64,000 nt of DNA from Formicarius rufipectus. Its lineage: Eukaryota > Chordata > Aves > Passeriformes > Formicariidae. The position numbers and the translations under genes are program-made. Of the stretch, positions 45,437 to 57,600 are shown in pieces (the stretch's first letter is position 1; the number at the start of each line of letters is the position of its first letter). The notes under the pieces are model-generated. The model was not told where the DNA came from. It did not search any database and saw nothing but the letters and a program-made list of their open reading frames with translations. Location: assembly GCA_013399695.1 (NCBI GenBank), contig VXAU01000308.1, positions 50,334-114,333 on the forward strand. The letters are read 5' to 3'.

Positions 45437-48400
45437 TAGTTCTACATTACAGAATTATGAAATAGCATGGTAACTGTGACATTATTTGTTCAAAGGTGGC
45501 TGTATAAATCTGCAAAGCACCTTTTGTACATCACCCATGACACCTATGAATAGGTCTATTGTTCCACAGACAGTTCGTGAAATTTTATTGCTACAAAAGT
45601 GAGAAAATATTGCTCTCTCCAGTCTCATTCTCACATACCCTCTCCCTCCTCTATCCTACCCCATTCTCCTTCTCTTTCCCTCAGTCCCACCTGTACCATC
45701 CTAACCATATTCTATATCTGATCACACATCTGGGCTTATTTAACTCATTGAAATGTCAGAGAGCTCTTAATTGTTTTCCCTTGGTCTTGTTTTTTGTTAT
45801 TTCATTGAATTAAACTGACACAGAAGTCTGTGCTGAAGCCAGTACAATGATAGCAGGGGGTTATGTGGCCAGGAATAGGGCGGACAGAGAGGCACAAAAG
45901 GGAAAACCAACCTGTTTTCGGCAGTGGTGAGTTGTCCGTGAATGCAGCAGTTTAGCAATCTGTACCCAACGGGTGGTAGAGCCTTTAGGCCTCTATTCTC
46001 CTCCATAAGGAGACTAGTCCCTCGACTTCAGTGGTTTGCTTCTGTTGACACCTATTTAGCAGTTGTTTGCAGATAGGCTAGGTGTACAAGAAGAAGTGTT
46101 GCTGATAGAGTTGCTTGGAGTATCTGCAGAAGTTCTCAAAACTACTTCTTCAAGGGTGAACTTTTTCTCTAAGCTCAGCTCTATTCTTGGATCATTCATA
46201 GAGAAACACAAGATGTTTGTATAGCTGCCCAGTGAAAAACTTGGCTGGCCTCCTTACTACTCTTGGATGCTGCCCACCGAAGCACAGTGCAAATACATGA
46301 ATAGTGAAGTGGTTGTTCAGTCTGTAAGCTTGTAGGAGCATGTACTTATATGAATACAAACATTTTCTCCCAGTTTGGTAAAGGAAAAAAGAACACATAA
46401 TGAAAAATGGCATTTCAAAATCAAGATAAGTAGCCTGAGATAACTGTTTAACATCAGCTCGAGAGAGAGGTAAGCATGGAAAATTTTTACTGACAAGTAG
46501 CTACATAAGTTCAGACTATACATGTTTACCTCGAGTACCTACTGAATGCAGAGTCTCCCTGTGTTTGTAGAGGATAGAGACATATGAACTGTGAAGGGAT
46601 TAGTGTAATAAATTGTTTATTTATTTTGAAGTTTGTTCTTTGTGAAGAAATACAGAACAGTCCATTTCTATACAAAACAGAACAGGTTTTCATTTAAAGA
46701 TTGTAGGAACAGGCAATGAGTAAAATACCCAAATGCAGAAACAGACAGAGATGTCTGGCTTTATCAGCTGGAGACAGAGAAGGAAATACATTATTAAACA
46801 TCACCATCTGCTGGATGCCAGCAATTGTTCCTTACAAAGGAAACCATAAGCTTCTATGCTGATTAACTTGCCAGACAAGCCTCTGATTTCACAGATCTGA
46901 AGCTGCTTGTAAAGTTCTTGGCCAGTCAAGGTTTGCGGACGTTTTCGATACCAAGCGGGGAAAAGATTTTGAGCATTATGAAAACAAACTCAGAAAGTTC
47001 AAGGTGATGTAATGTGAGCTGTGAAATTGCTAATCAGGCAGAATGAGACCTTCCAAAAAGAAGGCGAGTGTGGTCAGGCATGAGGGAAATAGCAACCTCC
47101 AGGTAATCAATTTATTTTCTTGTGGTACTTTTGTGTAAATAAGCACACATTCGTGTACTGCACAGAGCTACATGGTTATGCCCTGGGATAACTGTGGTCT
47201 ACAGTTGCATAGTTCCGATTATTAACATTTTACTCTCTTGGCTGCGCAGGTAAAGTTCAACCATATTTGTGTGATTTTACAGCATCAAGATTGGGAATGG
47301 GTTTCACAGAGCTTGGTGAAGGCAAAAGGTACCAGTGCAGGTTGCACTCCCCTGCTTTAGCTGCTGGGTTGGACTAGCTGGGCAACGAAGGATGCTCCTT
47401 CCCTTCCCCACTGGGAGTAGAGGTCCCCAGTCCCACAGCTGAGGATGCCACTTTCCTTGCCTGATGCATCTCATCTCCCTAATGCATTGGATCGCTGTCC
47501 ACCTTTTTCGGCAAGCCTCAGAGAAGCCACAGCACCGAATAGCAGTGGCAGGTGATACAAGTATCCTTCTCTGTGGTAGAAGAGAGACCTAATGGAAAAG
47601 TGCTAAAATGTGAGGGTCCTTCTCTTTATTTCCTTTTGATTTCTCTAGGGTTTCACCAGATTGCATTCACAAAACTGGTGACTCAAGACACCAGAACTAG
47701 AGAAATTTTTTAGAGAAATTGTTTAGAAAAAGTTGATGAGCTATAAACACATTGAGAAGGGCTCAGAAAGAATGCAAAAGCAAAGACTTTTTCCTTATTA
47801 GTGAGTGACGATCTGAAGCGATCATTGCAATCAATATATCAAAAGGAACAATTCAATAACTACTGGAAACAAAAATCTAATTTATGGAGGATGTTTCAAT
47901 GCTGTGACCTCTTAATTAATAGGCAGATACTTATCTGTTCCTGGTTATATCCTTTCAGAAGATGTGGTCAGTGACAGCATGAATTGCAGGAGCTTTTAGC
48001 TAAATGCACTGAGGTTTGTTTCTTTTTTAATTTATTTTCAAGAGCAAAATACTCTCAAAAAGTAAACACTGAGATGTGGAAAGGATCAAAATAAATGGGA
48101 AAACTGTCTTGTTTGAATTATTGGTGGTTATAATTGTTTCTTGCAATGAGACAGAGAAAACTAGAAATGGAGCCTCAGAAAAAGCTAAATATATTCATGC
48201 TATGTCAAAGCAGAGAACATGATGAATTATAATTGCATTATTTTTTTCCTTGTAGAATACTGGCATATGCCATACTGGTCTGTTATTGTACTATCATCAT
48301 ATTTGGAAAGAAATAGATGTTAGAACCTCCTAAATAGTGCTGACATCAACACTGTATCAGAGATCCTGTGTAGTTCATTTGTCTGGGGATGATATGAGGT

Positions 48401-48980
48401 GAAACAGTTTCCAAGACTCAAGTAAATATCATGCAGTTATACAGGAACAGATCAATAACAAATTGTATTTCTATTGCTGCATTTATCTTCCAAACATTTC
48501 ACAGCTCAAAACAGAGAACGCCTCAAGTAGATTGTTGTTACTGGCAAGTCACACTGCTAAGTTAAAAACATTTTGTTTCAATGTGCTATGTTGGCAACAA
48601 GAAAAAAGTGAGATGAAATGGTGCAATACCCGAGTGCTGATATAAAGGATATTTCACATGTATATTATAGAAAAAAATAAGTCTGTTTTGCTACAGAGCA
48701 CATGCATCTGATATTTACTCAAGGCTGTATAACACTATCTGTTGAATTTTGGTGTGATTACATTACAAAGTTCACCTAAAACTAAGCAAGGCTTCCTAGG
48801 TTCTCAGTACTGCTAAAGAAGAGAAACAAATTTGTTGAGAAAATTGCTCATTCCACTTGATAATGTGCCAGGTATGACTTACCTACTGGGAGACATCTCT
48901 TCTTCTCCAACTGACTATAAAGGAGTCTGAGATGAGCAGAACTGACACAGAGAATTTACTCTGAGACAAAGTTAGGCAAT
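45437..48980. other. Intergenic stretch without recognised genes
   Basis: No gene or mobile element recognised. A few CpGs cluster at 46,935-46,965 in an otherwise CpG-poor stretch, but this is not enough to call an element. Confidence 0.4.

Positions 48981-49046
<66 letters not shown>
48981..49046. repeat. (TATC)n microsatellite, about 16 units
   Basis: Sixty-six bases of uninterrupted TATC repeat are followed by a degenerate C/T-rich stretch to about 49,100 with TCTG, TCTC and TATC units. Confidence 0.98.
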
Positions 49047-49100
49047 ACCTATCTATGTCTGTCTCTGTCTCTCTATTTCTCTATTTCCTTATCTATCTAC

Positions 49101-50849
49101 CCGCAATTCTTGAACAGGAAAATTATTAAAAAAAACAATTATGTGTAGATATATGTTTTAACACTTCTGCTTCATAATTAGATTCCTCTCAGTAATGAAC
49201 AATACTGTTAGGATCGCAATTCTCAATGGACACACCACAAAAATCATAATAAAAATTTCAAGGCACTAGCAATGCTGTAATGTCCATGGTACTTAGGACT
49301 CCAGCTATCCCAATGCTATAACTGCCCCCTCCTTTCTGTCTTCCAAACCCTGAAATCATACTTTTGGGTGGACTGTTAACTCCAGCAGCAGAGAGCTTAA
49401 ATGTGGAGTAGGATTGTCCACCTGTCATAGCTTTTGGTGTCCCTCTTTTTCTTAAGTAGGATTACAAATGGTTGTTGCCAAAGGGCAGAACCTAGCCAGT
49501 CCCAGGGCTGGAGTCCTCACCTCACTCAGTTAATCCCTGTGTTGATGATGGCTAGAATTCATTAGTGTCACTGAGTGTATTAGGGTATTCTGGCATCATA
49601 ACAAAGGACAATCTTTCTTAAGGAAGAAAAAGGTACATTTAGCTTCATAATACCTAAAGACAATATCACATCGAATTTTGCTCACAAAAGATTCAACACA
49701 ACAATTAGTAGCTGAGAGGTTTTATTATCTGATGGAAATACTGGTCTTTGTGAATCAAACTCTGAAGTGCTCAGACCAGAAAAAAAGTCACAGAAAAGTC
49801 AGAGGGTCAAATGCCATTTTACCATAACCTCCAAACAAAGCCATTGTAACCAGAAGCTGAGCTGCCCCAGTGAGTTACACTAAGAATTGATGCCCTGACA
49901 CAGACAGGTATAGACAAAGTCATACACAGCATCACTTAATGAAGTGGGGACATGGAAACTGCAAAAAAATAAAATGTTTGAATGGAATAATTGGCAAGGA
50001 AGGAAATATATTTTACACAGTGCAAGGAAGAGGTGTAAACAGAACAACAGAAAGTTCAGACTAAATGCCATCTTTGATTCCAAGACAGACTCTCACAGAT
50101 CATCCTCATTTCTGAAGTCTCTCATTTATTATTTACGGTGAGGTTTTCGGATTTTGGCAGATATGAGCACACCTGGGGTTTTGTAAAATATGGATGTGAT
50201 AGATGTCAGCTGATAACTCGTCTCTGATAATGCATCTGTGCAGGAGTGGAAGTGGTCATATGCTTTATAGTGTTGGTACAATCAATGACTTGAGGTGCAA
50301 CAGAAGACTGGAAGGGAGTAGAAGAAAGAACACCTCTACATAAGTGTTGTGTGTGTGACAGACCAACAGTACTTGATAGCTAGAAGAATGCCTCTTAATT
50401 CATCCAATACAACATTTCAGTGCTGCTTACTTCCACAAGCTGCACTATAATTTCCCAATCCTTATCAGGAGGAGCACAATGCTCAAGATTTTGCTTGAAT
50501 GAGAACATACTAAAACAGAAGATCTTGCAGTGATCAGACTAATTTTCTGTCCTATTGACAATTTTGCTCCCTGGAAAGAGCAGGGACCATCTTTTTGTGA
50601 TTGTGTTCTGCCATCTCTCAGTCAGCACGCCGAAATGGGGCAAAGCAAAGGCACATCTGCCCAATGAATGTGATTTGTTTGTACGAATTGATGTTTTGTT
50701 CCATCATCCACAGAACTACATCAGTAATTAAGGGAATACAGACAGTGACAGACAATGCCCACGACCAGCTCCTCATCGTGGCGTTGTGGCTGTCAGGAGA
50801 CTGCTGTGAACAGCAAAGCGTCCATCGGTCACCACTTGCCCTCTCCAGG
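49101..50849. other. Intergenic stretch upstream of RFX6
   Basis: No gene recognised. GC content rises from about 50,750 towards the RFX6 CpG island. Confidence 0.4.
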
Positions 50850-51445
50850 TGAGGTGGATGAAGAGAGCATCCGCGGCCGCCTTCTTCCCAGAAGGGACGA
50901 GGAGAGCGCCGCGGCCCCGCCTTGCCTTCGTCGCGGCGGAGCTCTCTGACACAAACCGGAGCCACCGCCGACGGGAGTTAATCATTAAGTCCTCAGCAGA
51001 TCTGCCGGCTCCCCTGAACCTCCCGGACCTTCAGCCGTGCCCTGTCCACTTCTGGCCTGACTGAGCACCGCGGTGGGAGGGGAGGCGGGAGGAAGGGACC
51101 GAGATAATTCCCGCTGTCTCCCGCCACCCACCTACGCGAACCTGTCCAAGGCGGAGCCCTCTCCGCGGGCGCGGTCGTGTCTGCCCGCAGGGGAGCCAGG
51201 AAAAGTCCCTGGAAGGCGCCGTAGGGCACACCTGTCCCCATTCGCCGCTCCAGCATCGCCTCCTCCTCCCCTTCGCGTCGGCGCTTGGCTGACATCGCCT
51301 CCCGCCGCAGTGACCCAGCCCCAGACCATGCCTCAGCCGGCGGCCCCCGCGCCCTGAGGCCACCGACGCCACCGCGCCAGCCCCGTCCCGTCCAGCGCCG
51401 TCCCCTCCCGCTGCCCATGGGGCAGAGCAGGGGCCGGTGAGGAGC

Positions 51446-51614
51446 ATGGCCAAGGGACCGGAGCAGGAGGACGCCTTTCTGCACCTCCCGGCCACGCAGG
51501 CGGTGCCCGTCGCCGCGCAGGAGGAGTGCTACGCGGGGCTGCTGGGGCCAGGCTTGCTGCCCTGCGCCCAGGAGGGGCTGCCGGAGCCGGCGCTACCCGC
51601 CGGCATCAAGGCAG
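51446..51614 (+). CDS. RFX6: RFX6 coding exon 1
   Basis: ATG at 51446 opens MAKGPEQEDAFLHLPATQ and the exon ends GCAG|GTAAGA. An in-frame upstream ATG is not available; the two ATGs upstream (51328 and 51417) open short terminated frames. Confidence 0.9.
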
Positions 51615-54600
51615 GTAAGAGGCGGGGTGGCGGCCGCGGGCAGGGCAGCCGGGGCGAGGCGCTCGGGGTCCGGTGAGGGCGGCAGCTGCGCCCGTCCCCT
51701 CGGCCAGCGGCGGGCAGGGGGTCCGCCGGGAGGTGGCGGCCTGTGGTCGGACCATAACGATGGCCTTGGGCTTCTCTTCTTGTCGCCTCCGGCGCTCAGA
51801 AACACACCTGAGCAGCGAAGCCTTCTCCTCGGAAGAAGAGGATGCCGATCCTCGCGCCGGTGCGCTGACAGCCGCCGACCAGAGTTCCTCTGAGAAGAAG
51901 AGCATCACGCAGATCATGAAGGACAAGAAGAAGCAGACGCAGCTCACCCTGCAATGGTAGGGCTCCGGCAGAGAGGCCCCGCTGCCCGGCCCGGCCCCGG
52001 GGCCGGCGGTAGCGGAGCCCCCTCGCTCGGAGTTGCCGGTGGTCCCTGACCCGGCCGCTCGGCGGGGACCCCGCGGCTGCAGCACCGAGCCGCCAGACTC
52101 AGAGGGACCTTTCTCTAACAGCTGAGACGGCGAGGAGGGTGACATTTCACAGTTCTTTTAGCATTATTTGCCATTTGTGGGGTGTTTGGTTAGTTGATTT
52201 TGGGGTGTTTTTGTTTTGTAGATTTTGTTCGGGTTTTTTTCGTTACGCCTCACCTACAAATATCAGTCCATCCATCCCCAAATTTCTGATTTTTGAAATT
52301 GTCAGAGGTTTGTAATGTAACAGAAGTCTCTCTCGGATTCTCACAGTGCATGCTTATTGATGAAATGTATAAACAAAATATAGTAATGAAACATTACTCA
52401 ATAATTAAATTTCTGAATGGTTGCCCTAATTATCCTTTAAGGCTAGGACAGTTAAATTTTGACTGTCTTATAATGTATTTCTTTTACATTATATTCTACC
52501 ACCCATGGAAGCCCTAACCTTGCTTCATTTTATCTGGGGAAAAAAGTTAACCAAATAAAAGGTCAAATTCTGCAGATATTAATTGATAAATGTTTCTATT
52601 GAAGTGTACTTAAAGTTAGGGAGGAGTGCTGTTGAGTGAAATTGGAACAAAATTACTATATGCAGACTCTAAGTAAAGATTTTCCCCCCTCCTTCTAACT
52701 GAAAAATTAGACTAATCCAAATTATACCATTTCTTAGTCAAGTTTACATCTGACTTTGGAGTTTAAATAGCAAAGTCTGGTGAGTCAGTGCAAAATTATT
52801 AATATGCAGTGTTTCCTACACAGTATTTTCCTACAGATTTATATAATCTGAGAAATAAATTTATTGCACATCATCCCAGGAGTAGTCAATAATGAAAAAT
52901 GATAAAGAAAAAACCCAACAGGACAACAGTGAATACCCATGGCTTCCATTCAAATTAAGACAGCCTGCTTCCTAATTATATTCTTTAAATTTTACTTTAA
53001 TCACCATTACTTGGCACTAGCATTCTGTAAACTGATTGGGAAGCTACATAAAAATTCACCTCCTTCAGAAAAGCCTGGGGTTTTTTTCGTTTGTTTGTTT
53101 TTGGGTTTTTTGTTTTTGGGTTTTTTGTTTGTTTGTTTTTTGGTGTTTTTGTGTGGTTTTTTGTTTGTTTGGTTGGTTTTGTTTTGTTTGTTTGTTTGTT
53201 TGTTTGTTTCAGTGTGGTTTGGTCAAGAAGCAGTTTCAGGTCCAGAGTGGAAATTAAAAAGGAAAAGGAGGAAGAAAAGAGACATTAGTTCAGATGTTAA
53301 GGATACAATGGAACAGAAAATACCAGTCTAAGTCCCTGCTCTTAGGTCCTTTCAATGAACAGACTTAAACCCGTGTAGTAATCTGTTAGTGCTCTTATTT
53401 GCAGAGCAAGGCTGGCTCTTAGGTGATGATAATTTAATTATTTATAAAAAGCAAAAATTTCAGGCATTAAAAAAGACTCATTGAGAAAAGGGACCTGGAT
53501 CCAGGTTTTTCATATTCTGCAACTAACCTAAGCAGCAAGTGTGGAGTCAGTCTCTAATGTCTGTCTTGTTCAGCATGAAACTTGTCTGTGTGCTCTGATG
53601 GAACTCTTTAGTAAAATTAAAAAAAGAACAACAATAAAACATAGCAATACCAAAAATTGGAAAATACAATTAGGAGAAACAGCATGTTGCTTCTTTTACT
53701 GGCAGTTTCTTTCTCTACACAGGCTGGAAGAAAACTACATTGTCTGTGAAGGAGTTTGTTTACCAAGATGCATCCTTTATGCACATTATTTAGACTTCTG
53801 CAGAAAAGAGAAGCTGGAACCTGCCTGTGCTGCAACTTTTGGGAAGGTAAAAAGTAACTTCCCTCATAATTTGTTAGATTGTTTCACAGAATCACAATTT
53901 AGTACACTTATGTCAAAATCCCTCTGAAATTCACATGGTTTCTTTTGCCAATGTAGAAAGAATCAGGCTAACTACAACCACACTGTCTCATATGAAGGGA
54001 TTTCATAACATCACCTCTAGGAGACTGAAGCCGAAATTCCCTTTGATTTATTGTTATTTCTTAAAAAAAAAAAAACAAAAAAAAAAACCAACCAACCAAC
54101 CAAAAACACAAAAATAAAAAAATAGCCTCCTGAGTGCTTTTTTTGTTTCTTCCATTTTGTTGATGACATTCTTTATTTCCACAAAAAGAGATCTCACATG
54201 GAAGATGCTTGAAATTATACTGAAGGCAGTGTAAAGTAAGATGTGACAGTAGAAGCAATACTAGAAGGGGAATAAAAATTAATAACACAAAGAGCACCTG
54301 AATGAAAAATTGTTGATTCAACAATTTCTACTCTTACCCACAATTAATCCTGAAATAATTTAATGAAAGGGAGATGTGAACTCTCCAAATTAAATCCTGA
54401 GTATTTAGTGAAACAGGAAACCAAAAATGCTTCAAGGATCGTCTTTTCTTTAAACACTACTGATCTAGTAATGGTTCATATATAGTAAATTGCATTAATT
54501 TAATTGAATAATAATAATGGATTCAAAATCTAGTTTATAAAATGTTCACTTCCTATTTTTTTCTCTTGAATTGGATATACTGAGAAATTGTATGTCTAAT

Positions 54601-57600
54601 TTTCATTACATAGTTTCAGAATAAATAAGAAAGACAATAGTTTTTCACTTATGTTTGTTTTGACAGTGATCTGTTAGTTGTATCTTTTAGATCTACTTCT
54701 ATTACTGCATTAATTTTTGGATCACAATTTTCAAACAAAAATCAGTTTATTTCTAGTTGTTTGTCTTTGAAAACAGCTTGAGGGCAGAATTTCCCCTGGT
54801 TTTATTTAGATCTTTGAAGAAAAAGTTACAGTTGTACTTTAGGAACTTGAACAAAACAGGATCCTGTTTAAGAAAACTAGATTTTAATATGTAAAAGTGA
54901 AAACAGAAAGGGAGAACAGGTGGAAAGACTGGAGATGGATGAGAATGGAAGAAACCTTGCAGTGTGAAACCTACTTCGTTGTTTATGTTGTGCCTTAAGT
55001 GTCACAAGTATTTTTTCATGAACAGCCTTAGACCATATATATTTACACTACGATTTTTCTATGAACATATTGCTAATAAAGAGTACCAGTGTTAAAAACT
55101 AATACAGTTACTTTCTCTTTAGACCATTCGCCAGAAATTCCCTCTCCTTACCACCAGGCGGCTTGGAACAAGGGGCCATTCAAAGTAAGGCACAATTCCC
55201 TGTGTATCTGCTTATAGAATGCGTTTTAAGAATTACATGTGTTTTCATGTCTCCTTAATAAATAGTAATTGGGATAAATATTGATTATTTAGATGATACA
55301 CTGCAAGTGATAACTTGATACTCAAACTCAATAGTTTGAATTTGGAAACATTACTGCAGGCACAATTTCTAAAATTAAACTGATTAAGCTTCTAAAATCT
55401 TGTCGATATATTGATAGATCCATGCATTTGTTGCAAACATATGTCAAAATCCTAGATATAAAACGCATTTTACAATACATGTATCCTTTTTACAGCTGCT
55501 CATCTTTCTGAAAATAGTGATTTTATTACCCTTTTGCAAGCCTGACAAGTTTCATTGTGGTCTGTATGTAACAATATGAATTTGCTTAAATACACTACAA
55601 AAAACATTGTTTTAAATAGAGAATAAGGTATATGTCTGTTCTTTGTTGTGGGTATCTTATAAAACTCCTAAAAGTACAGAACCTACAGTGCAGTCATTCA
55701 ATAAATAATATATCCAATTAATTGGTATATTTGATCTGTGGAATATTAAGTTGTAGGAATAGAAGACAGAAAATTCTGTATCACCTATGGTGAAATATTA
55801 TTAATTCTGGTTGTGGCATTATGCTTTTGGCCATGATGTTAGTATAAACCTGTTATGAACAGTGGTAACAAATGTATTCACTCACATCCATTTTGCTAAT
55901 AAATAAGGCAGAAAACCAAAATAAAAGTAATAATAGAAGAAACTCAGACATTCTGTTTGTTTGGGAAAACTTAATTTTTAACTACTTGGCCTTAAAAGAC
56001 GAAGTTACTCAGCTCTTTCAGTAGTTTAGAAGCAAAACTCAAAGCAATAGGAGACTGATAAGAAAAAGCCCTACAAGACTGGTTTCCCTAAGTGCTTTGC
56101 AATGCATTAGAACTATCTGAAAGATGCATTTTTAACTTTTGCAATTGTGTGGGGTGTGTTTCATGTTGTTATATTTGATTTTCTTCCTGCCTTAGAAATA
56201 AAAGAGACAGTTGATTCCATCTTAGTTTTACTGAAGAATGCATGTGAAATGCGTTGTGAGTTTTAGGTTTTGTTGCAGAAAAAGACAACGTGGGAAATAA
56301 TTTAGATTCCAAATGTTTACCAAATCCTATATTTTGAGTATGTTGCAAGTACTTATTTTATATAACCCTTAATAAAAATAAAATCCAAAGGAAATAAAGC
56401 CTGCATAAAACAATTTATTTTTTTTTTTACAGAGGACATTTCTTGCATAGTTCCTATCACAAAGTTACAAATTTGTAATACATTCATCATTTTTAGGAGA
56501 TAGTACACAGTCTGCATTTTATGGAGAAAAAACAGAACTAAAGTTCATTTCTTTTTTTTGGAGATGACCTATAGATGCTGTATAGAGAGGTTTTGAGGAG
56601 ACCAACTGTTAGAAAGGTTTCGAGGGAAAATAGGAATTTTTATATTGGCTGCTGTGGTGAACTTATACTATGGTTACAGGCATAAAATGATGTATGCATA
56701 GTTTTATTGCTGGTGTTTTGTTTAAGATTTTAAGAGATCTGGCATTTGCAATCTGTGCAGGAATATTTGACAACCTGCTAATGCATCAGTGTCTTGGTGA
56801 ATTCTTACTCAAGTTCATAACCCAGCATATTTGGAGAACCAAGTGATAACAAATGAGATAATACAAGAGAAAAGTCTCCCACATCCTTATTATATATCTG
56901 TTCTGACATATCTAATGGATTGATAAACAAGATCCAGTCAGGATCTAAACTTCCAAAATGTATCATATGTCTGCATAATTTTAGCACAGTAAGTCAACTT
57001 TTGTTAAGTAAATGAGTATGTTTCAAATGGGTATTTAGTTAAAAAATTGTGTTGGGCCATGTGTCACAATATTCTCATTTTCTGTATGACATTAAACAGT
57101 ATTAGTATAGAAATAACTCATGCCCAACATTTCTTTGGCAGATTCTGTATCCCTACTGACCTTGTTGGTGTTATGTGCCATACTTTCATATGGATTAAGT
57201 GTTCTTGAACAATTTCCTCAAAGGGATGAGGCATCAGCAGGTTTTGTTTGAACATCTGGCACCTGTTTCTCCCTTTTTTTTTTTTTCTTTCATCGGAGTT
57301 TTCCTTGGAGACTTTTCCTCTGCAATTCTCATTTCCACTAAGATACATGTACATTGATCTCGCTGTGCTAAAAAAACCTCACAAAAAAAAAAAAAATATA
57401 TATATACAAATGACAATATCTCCAGTTCAGCAACTGAATGCAACATCATGTAGTCATAGAGAAGTAGCAGTATAAATCATAGAATCATAGAGGCATAGAA
57501 CGATAGAATGGTTTGGGTTGGAAGGCACCTTAAAAATCACCTAGTTCCAACCCCCCTACCACAGGCAGGACACATTCCACTAGACCAGGTTTCTCAAAGC

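Larger units (their letters stand above)
50850..52110. promoter_or_regulatory. RFX6: CpG island at the RFX6 5' end
   Basis: Dense CpG and high GC span the predicted 5' UTR and the first two RFX6 coding exons. Developmental transcription factor genes commonly start in such islands. Open frames on both strands here are by-products of GC richness. Confidence 0.85.

Noticed and set aside
45276..45473. Open frame coding for Lys, Gly, Arg and Glu repeats
   Set aside because: It is simply the translation of the polypurine tract.
46930..46970. A small CpG cluster in CpG-poor intergenic DNA
   Set aside because: Too short for a CpG island; possibly conserved noncoding DNA, but conservation cannot be judged from one sequence.
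50618..52145. Open frames up to 179 codons around the RFX6 CpG island, including minus-strand ones
   Set aside because: They are GC-driven. No family resemblance is seen apart from RFX6 exons 1 and 2.
52939..53331. Overlapping plus-strand open frames rich in Phe, Val and Cys
   Set aside because: Low-complexity translation of the T/G-rich tract in RFX6 intron 2.
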